From: Candidatus Cloacimonadota bacterium
GTDB lineage: Bacteria > Cloacimonadota > Cloacimonadia > Cloacimonadales > Cloacimonadaceae
DNA length: 8,543 nt
Direction of reading: 5' to 3'
NCBI GenBank assembly: GCA_028683635.1
Contig: JAQUHL010000064.1
Location: forward strand, 1 to 8,543
Below, in pieces: positions 5,073-8,543 of the stretch. The notes beneath the pieces are model-generated. The model was given only the letters and a program-made list of their open reading frames with translations, did not search any database and was not told where the DNA came from. The translations under genes and the position numbers were made by a program. The stretch's first letter is position 1; the number at the start of each line of letters is the position of its first letter.

Positions 5073-7136
5073 ATGATACATATTTACGCTAACATTGGCA
5101 AAATACTCAAGGATAAGGTAAAATACAAACAGCTTCCGGATATGGATAGAAAACGCTTTCTGATCAGTCAGTATTGTGCAGACCTTCGTAGCTATGGACC
5201 GCGTAAAGATAATGATCAAGTGGGCCGGCTTATCAATTTAAACCTTGATACACAAAAGGGGACATGCCGCTTTGAATTGGGGTCCCAACTTGATCCAGAA
5301 AGGGAGATGGATTTCATGGTTATGCAGAAGATGGCTCCCAATGATCCTTTGATCTTTGCGAGTCACAAAGCATTTAAATCCATCCTGGCTTTCGACCTAC
5401 TGGGTTTCATAGGAAAAAACAGAAACATGATTGCATGGACAGATCCAGCTAAAGTCGATAAGTGCTTTGCATATCTTAAGCATCTGCAAGACACGTTTTA
5501 TAGAAATGATACGCCCGGGCTCAGACCAAAGTATGAACTTTTTCCCATAGATCAGCAAGAAGGCTTTCCCGATCCCGAAATAAACACTACACTAGCACCC
5601 TTACGCAATGATCCTGCAAAATATAAGAAAAAATACCCAACAGAGGTCACTAACTACTTTGAGAAGGTAATATCGAAACTACCTGCAAGGAAAACTGCCT
5701 TTGCTCTACAGATAGATGGTAAATTCCTGCAAGACACAGAGTATGGCGTCTGTTATCTGGATGTATTGTACTATTATCTGATAGACCGTATATTCACAGA
5801 ATCCCGTAAAAGAGGTGTCTGCCACATCTGCTCTGAGGAAAAGCATTTAGCAAAGGATGTTAACCTAAAGCAGAAATTCTACGGAGTAAAGAATCCTTTG
5901 TACTTTGATGGAGTCAACATCGCAAACAGTTCCCGTGGATTTTCAGCCTGCCATGATTGTTACACTAAAATAACGATCGGTAGCACCTTCGCCATGAGGA
6001 ATCTGGATTCATATTTTCTTGGTTTGAATCTGATGGTTTTACCAGAGTTTTCTAATGTTGATACTTTCCATTCCGAGGATATCGACCCAGTGAGGCTTCG
6101 TGCTATCCTGAGCCTGATGAAGAATCTGGATTATGACCTCAGAAAGAATAACCTTTCTGCGATAGAGAGTCTTGAATCCAGGATCAAAAGCTTTTCCCTG
6201 TTCTTATATGATAAACCAAAGCCCAGCAGTCAACAGTTCCCGGTCTATGGTTTGATAAACAGTGTCTGGCTGAAAGGACTGAGGAAAAAGACCGAACAAT
6301 TGGGAGAGCTGGTGATAGAACAAGAACTACAGAAGTTCATGGGCAAGAGTAGCCTGTCTGTAGAGTCATTACGATATTTACTTTATCCGTCACGTGACTC
6401 TCATCCAGCTTTGAAGCAAAAGGATTACAAGATTATACAAAAACAACTTGTCCAATTCCTCAATACCTATCTGAGGGATCATAAGTTCAACTACAAGCAA
6501 TTGATACAGCAGTTTACGGACATTAATGCCAGAAAAATTATTCATTTGGCCCAGGACAGATCAAGCTACTTCATAGATATAGCACCCTTCCTGATGAACC
6601 TTTATATCAAGCATTTAGTTTATTTTAACCAAATAGAAGGAGTACACAGTATGGAAGAAAAACAAATGGCTACCACTCTGGATCATGAAGAGATTAGTAA
6701 ATACTTTCAACTTAATGACAGAATCTACGGTAATAACTACCTTGCTCAGGGTCTATTTATCATGGGATTCTACATCGGTGAGATCGAGAAGAAAAACAAG
6801 CAAAAGAAGATCAAGGCTACTATCATCAAAAAGTTAAATCTACGGGGAATTCCCTTACAAAAGGTCCCGGCTGTAATGGCACTGGTAGATAATATGCGTG
6901 ATATCTACAACTGCTATTATCACAACGATCTGGACGCTTATTACCGGGAGTGTATGACGGAATACAGCAAGGCCACACTTTTACCGGAAGAAGTTGTTTT
7001 CCACATCATGGCTGGCAGAGCATATCATAGATATCTCGAACGCCAATATTGGCTAACAGTCGAAAAACTTGCGGAAGATACAACAGAAGAATCAAATGAG
7101 ATAATTGAAAATGATACCGAAGACATGGAGGATTAA
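5073..7136 (+). CDS. cas8b: Type I-B Cascade large subunit Cas8b (TM1802/Csh1-like)
   Basis: A 687-residue protein in the position, size and motif layout of the Cas8b large subunit, which by family helps recognise the PAM and hold target DNA in the crRNA-guided complex. The clearest motif is a putative zinc finger, C250-x2-C253 with C293-x2-C296, typical of the TM1802/Csh1 group. The N-terminal third contains the conserved-looking FKSILAFDLLGF segment (about 101-112). The C-terminal 160 residues are helical and contain an internal start for a separate small subunit. The last 24 residues are half acidic. AGGAGG lies four nt before the start, within the cas6 end, so translation is likely coupled to cas6. 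The stop codon directly abuts the cas7 start. Base composition looks lower in GC than cas6 and the upstream genes in the lines I counted. Sequence identity in this family is low, so the subgroup name is less certain than the Cas8 assignment. Confidence 0.9.
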   Translation: MIHIYANIGKILKDKVKYKQLPDMDRKRFLISQYCADLRSYGPRKDNDQVGRLINLNLDTQKGTCRFELGSQLDPEREMDFMVMQKMAPNDPLIFASHKAFKSILAFDLLGFIGKNRNMIAWTDPAKVDKCFAYLKHLQDTFYRNDTPGLRPKYELFPIDQQEGFPDPEINTTLAPLRNDPAKYKKKYPTEVTNYFEKVISKLPARKTAFALQIDGKFLQDTEYGVCYLDVLYYYLIDRIFTESRKRGVCHICSEEKHLAKDVNLKQKFYGVKNPLYFDGVNIANSSRGFSACHDCYTKITIGSTFAMRNLDSYFLGLNLMVLPEFSNVDTFHSEDIDPVRLRAILSLMKNLDYDLRKNNLSAIESLESRIKSFSLFLYDKPKPSSQQFPVYGLINSVWLKGLRKKTEQLGELVIEQELQKFMGKSSLSVESLRYLLYPSRDSHPALKQKDYKIIQKQLVQFLNTYLRDHKFNYKQLIQQFTDINARKIIHLAQDRSSYFIDIAPFLMNLYIKHLVYFNQIEGVHSMEEKQMATTLDHEEISKYFQLNDRIYGNNYLAQGLFIMGFYIGEIEKKNKQKKIKATIIKKLNLRGIPLQKVPAVMALVDNMRDIYNCYYHNDLDAYYRECMTEYSKATLLPEEVVFHIMAGRAYHRYLERQYWLTVEKLAEDTTEESNEIIENDTEDMED
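6635..6642 (+). promoter_or_regulatory. Internal Shine-Dalgarno site within cas8b
   Basis: AGAAGGAG stands eight nt before an in-frame ATG at 6651-6653. It is as strong as the sites at the annotated gene starts and lies in a markedly AT-rich stretch (16 G/C in the 60 nt of 6601-6660), which should leave it unstructured. It sets the start of the proposed Cas11b product. Confidence 0.75.
6651..7136 (+). CDS. cas11b: Putative small subunit Cas11b, internally translated from cas8b
   Basis: A nested, same-frame product of 161 residues beginning at Met527 of Cas8b (MEEKQMATTL) and sharing its stop codon. Published work on type I-B, I-C and I-D systems shows that the Cascade small subunit is made by independent translation from inside the large-subunit gene. 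Its position at the 3' end, its size and its predicted helical nature fit that model. The helices appear at about residues 10-50 (YFQLNDRIYGNNYLAQGLFIM and on), 60-95 and 100-145, followed by an acidic tail. The start is supported by AGAAGGAG at 6635-6642 with an 8-nt spacer. In the complex it would line the belly and stabilise the displaced or target DNA strand. Met532 is a less likely alternative start. Actual expression is inferred, not shown. Confidence 0.75.
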   Translation: MEEKQMATTLDHEEISKYFQLNDRIYGNNYLAQGLFIMGFYIGEIEKKNKQKKIKATIIKKLNLRGIPLQKVPAVMALVDNMRDIYNCYYHNDLDAYYRECMTEYSKATLLPEEVVFHIMAGRAYHRYLERQYWLTVEKLAEDTTEESNEIIENDTEDMED

Positions 7137-8006
7137 ATGATCAGCAAAAACTCAGAGATACTGTTCCTGTACGATGCACAGTCCTGTAACCCGAACGGTG
7201 ATATGGACAATGAAAACAAACCTCGTATGGATTATGACACATCCATAAACTTGGTCTCTGATGTCCGTCTGAAGCGCTATATCAGAGACTATTTAGAAGT
7301 AATCAAAAACATGGAGATTTTTGTCACCGGAAGTGTTGAGAGCGCTAAAGAACGTAGTAAGCAGATAAAAAACAAGAAGATCACACACACTGACCTTGTC
7401 GATGTCAGGATGTTCGGAGTCGTTACGGCCGAGGAAGACATTGTAGGTGGCCATATGACTGGACCCATACAATTCAATTGGGGACACTCTCTTCATCCTG
7501 TGGAACTTATTGACAGCTCTACCATCACTTCCAGTTTTTCAAGCGGACAAGGAGTAGGCAAGGATTATCGCCTTCATTATTCCCTAATTGCATTTAGTGG
7601 CAGTATCAATGCTAACATTGCTTATAGCTCAAAGCTTACGGATGATGATATCCGTTTATTTGATGAATCAATTCTGCATGCTATACCCTTAGCACGTACA
7701 CGTTCAAAGATCGGCCAGTATCCCAGACTGTACCTTCGGATCGAACTAAAGGATAATACTGCATTTCTGAAAGATCTCAGAAGCATGCTGAGGATATCAT
7801 CAGATAATCCTATGATCGCTGAAAACCCTAAGTTGATCCGTAAACCGGCTGATTATTTTATAGATGGCTCCCGTCTGTCAGAATATCTACAGAATAATGC
7901 GACCATCATCACTACTGTTTATTATTGGAAAGACCCCGAGCTTGATCTGCGTAATTTCGATACTATCTTCTCCCAAGGGGTACCAAAGCATGAACTCCTC
8001 CTCTGA
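7137..8006 (+). CDS. cas7: Type I-B Cascade backbone subunit Cas7 (Csh2-like)
   Basis: A 289-residue RAMP-fold protein of usual length for Cas7b/Csh2; by family several copies polymerise along the crRNA spacer to form the Cascade backbone. Diagnostic stretches in order are: FLYDAQSCNPNGD (10-22) followed by ENKPRMD (26-32), VRLKRYIRDY (43-52), VDVRMFG (88-94), GPIQFNWG (109-116), GKDYRLHYSL (141-150) and SKIGQYPRLYL (190-200). The NPNGD and VRLKR..RDY blocks are the signature of this family. The ATG directly follows the cas8b stop (TAAATG), and GGAGGA four nt upstream overlaps the cas8b end, so translation is probably coupled. No truncation or frameshift is seen. Confidence 0.95.
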   Translation: MISKNSEILFLYDAQSCNPNGDMDNENKPRMDYDTSINLVSDVRLKRYIRDYLEVIKNMEIFVTGSVESAKERSKQIKNKKITHTDLVDVRMFGVVTAEEDIVGGHMTGPIQFNWGHSLHPVELIDSSTITSSFSSGQGVGKDYRLHYSLIAFSGSINANIAYSSKLTDDDIRLFDESILHAIPLARTRSKIGQYPRLYLRIELKDNTAFLKDLRSMLRISSDNPMIAENPKLIRKPADYFIDGSRLSEYLQNNATIITTVYYWKDPELDLRNFDTIFSQGVPKHELLL

Positions 8007-8022
8007 AAAACTGGAGGACATA

Positions 8023-8543
8023 ATGTCTGGATTACCGCACTTCGACAGTATTTTTCATCTGGAGATCAGTGGGGTCTTGGCCCATTTCCGAAAATTCTAC
8101 ACCAACTCTAGTTCTCTAACCTACACTATCCCTCCTAGAACTGCTGTATGTGGTTTACTGGCATCGATTTGCGAGATGGAGAGAGACACCTATTATGCTC
8201 TGTTCTCATCTGATAACCTGGGCGTGGCAATCTCTGTCACGCCTGGTTGCCAGGCAAAAAAGATCATGCAGACCATGAATTATGTGAACATGGAAAGAAA
8301 AAACGGGTTGATCAACGATGTATCCGAACACAAGCAGTGCCGTCTGGAGCTACTTGCAGGCGCAACGACAAACGGTTTAAGCTGGCAAGTATATCTGGGG
8401 TACCATTCCAAAGGACAATGTGCCACAATAATCAACGATTTGGTGGGCAGGATTCAAGCTGGTAATCTTGGCTATGGTGTTTATCTGGGGCAACGTCAGT
8501 TTATTGCAAACGTCCTGCCCATATCTCAATACGGTCAGGATTT
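8023..8543 (+). CDS. cas5: Type I-B Cascade subunit Cas5 (partial, runs off the window)
   Basis: The first 173 codons are present and open to the right edge; the full family length is roughly 220-260 residues, so the C-terminus is missing. The product begins MSGLPHFDSI and shows the Cas5 N-terminal RAMP pattern: FHLEISGVLAHFRKFYTNSS (11-30), SLTYTIPPRTAVCGLLASI (31-49) and EMERDTYYALF (51-61). The SLTY.IPPRTA..GLL block is characteristic of type I-B Cas5. By family it binds the 5' handle of the crRNA and caps the Cas7 filament next to Cas8b; in type I-B it is not expected to process RNA, as Cas6 does that. The start at 8023 has GGAGG five nt upstream and lies 16 nt after the cas7 stop. Confidence 0.93.
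   Translation, partial: MSGLPHFDSIFHLEISGVLAHFRKFYTNSSSLTYTIPPRTAVCGLLASICEMERDTYYALFSSDNLGVAISVTPGCQAKKIMQTMNYVNMERKNGLINDVSEHKQCRLELLAGATTNGLSWQVYLGYHSKGQCATIINDLVGRIQAGNLGYGVYLGQRQFIANVLPISQYGQD

Noticed and set aside
8247..8465. 72-codon plus-strand open frame inside cas5
   Set aside because: It overlaps the convincing cas5 frame in another phase, with no Shine-Dalgarno.

Overview
The window looks like chromosomal DNA from an uncultured-type bacterium of the FCB group, most likely Candidatus Cloacimonadota or a close relative. The main reason is a large secreted protein at 1124-4114 that ends in an NYPNPFNP-type C-terminal sorting/FlgD-Ig-like domain, a hallmark of this superphylum. Strong AGGAG-type Shine-Dalgarno sites precede most genes. 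The taxonomic call is an inference from protein style; no rRNA is present.

Layout: (1) 1-764, minus strand: the start of an unrecognised single-pass membrane protein (cut by the window edge) and, upstream of it, a ferritin-like/rubrerythrin-like small protein whose diiron ligands look mostly replaced. (2) 765-1123: a divergent intergenic region without a convincing gene, holding three inverted repeats that could be regulatory. (3) 1124-4114, plus strand: a 996-residue secreted repeat protein, about fourteen ~54-residue repeats plus the sorting tail, closed by a strong intrinsic terminator at 4138-4166. (4) 4167-4399: leader region of the next operon with a perfect -35 hexamer. (5) 4400-8543, plus strand: a type I-B CRISPR-Cas effector operon in the order cas6 (Cas6b type) - cas8b - cas7 - cas5, with cas5 running off the right edge. 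The genes are nearly contiguous (gaps of 1, 0 and 16 nt), each with its own Shine-Dalgarno site, so they are probably co-transcribed and translationally coupled.

How they work together: by family knowledge, Cas6 cuts the pre-crRNA within its repeats. Cas7 then forms the backbone along the crRNA, Cas5 caps the 5' handle and Cas8b is the large subunit. A very clear internal Shine-Dalgarno plus in-frame ATG inside cas8b (6635-6653) would give a separate 161-residue C-terminal product, matching the known I-B strategy of making the Cas11b small subunit from within cas8b. Cas3, the adaptation genes and the CRISPR array are not in the window and would be expected to the right. I found no wholly undescribed system; the most interesting observations are the hidden Cas11b start, the ligand-poor ferritin-like protein, and the regular 14-repeat architecture of the surface protein.
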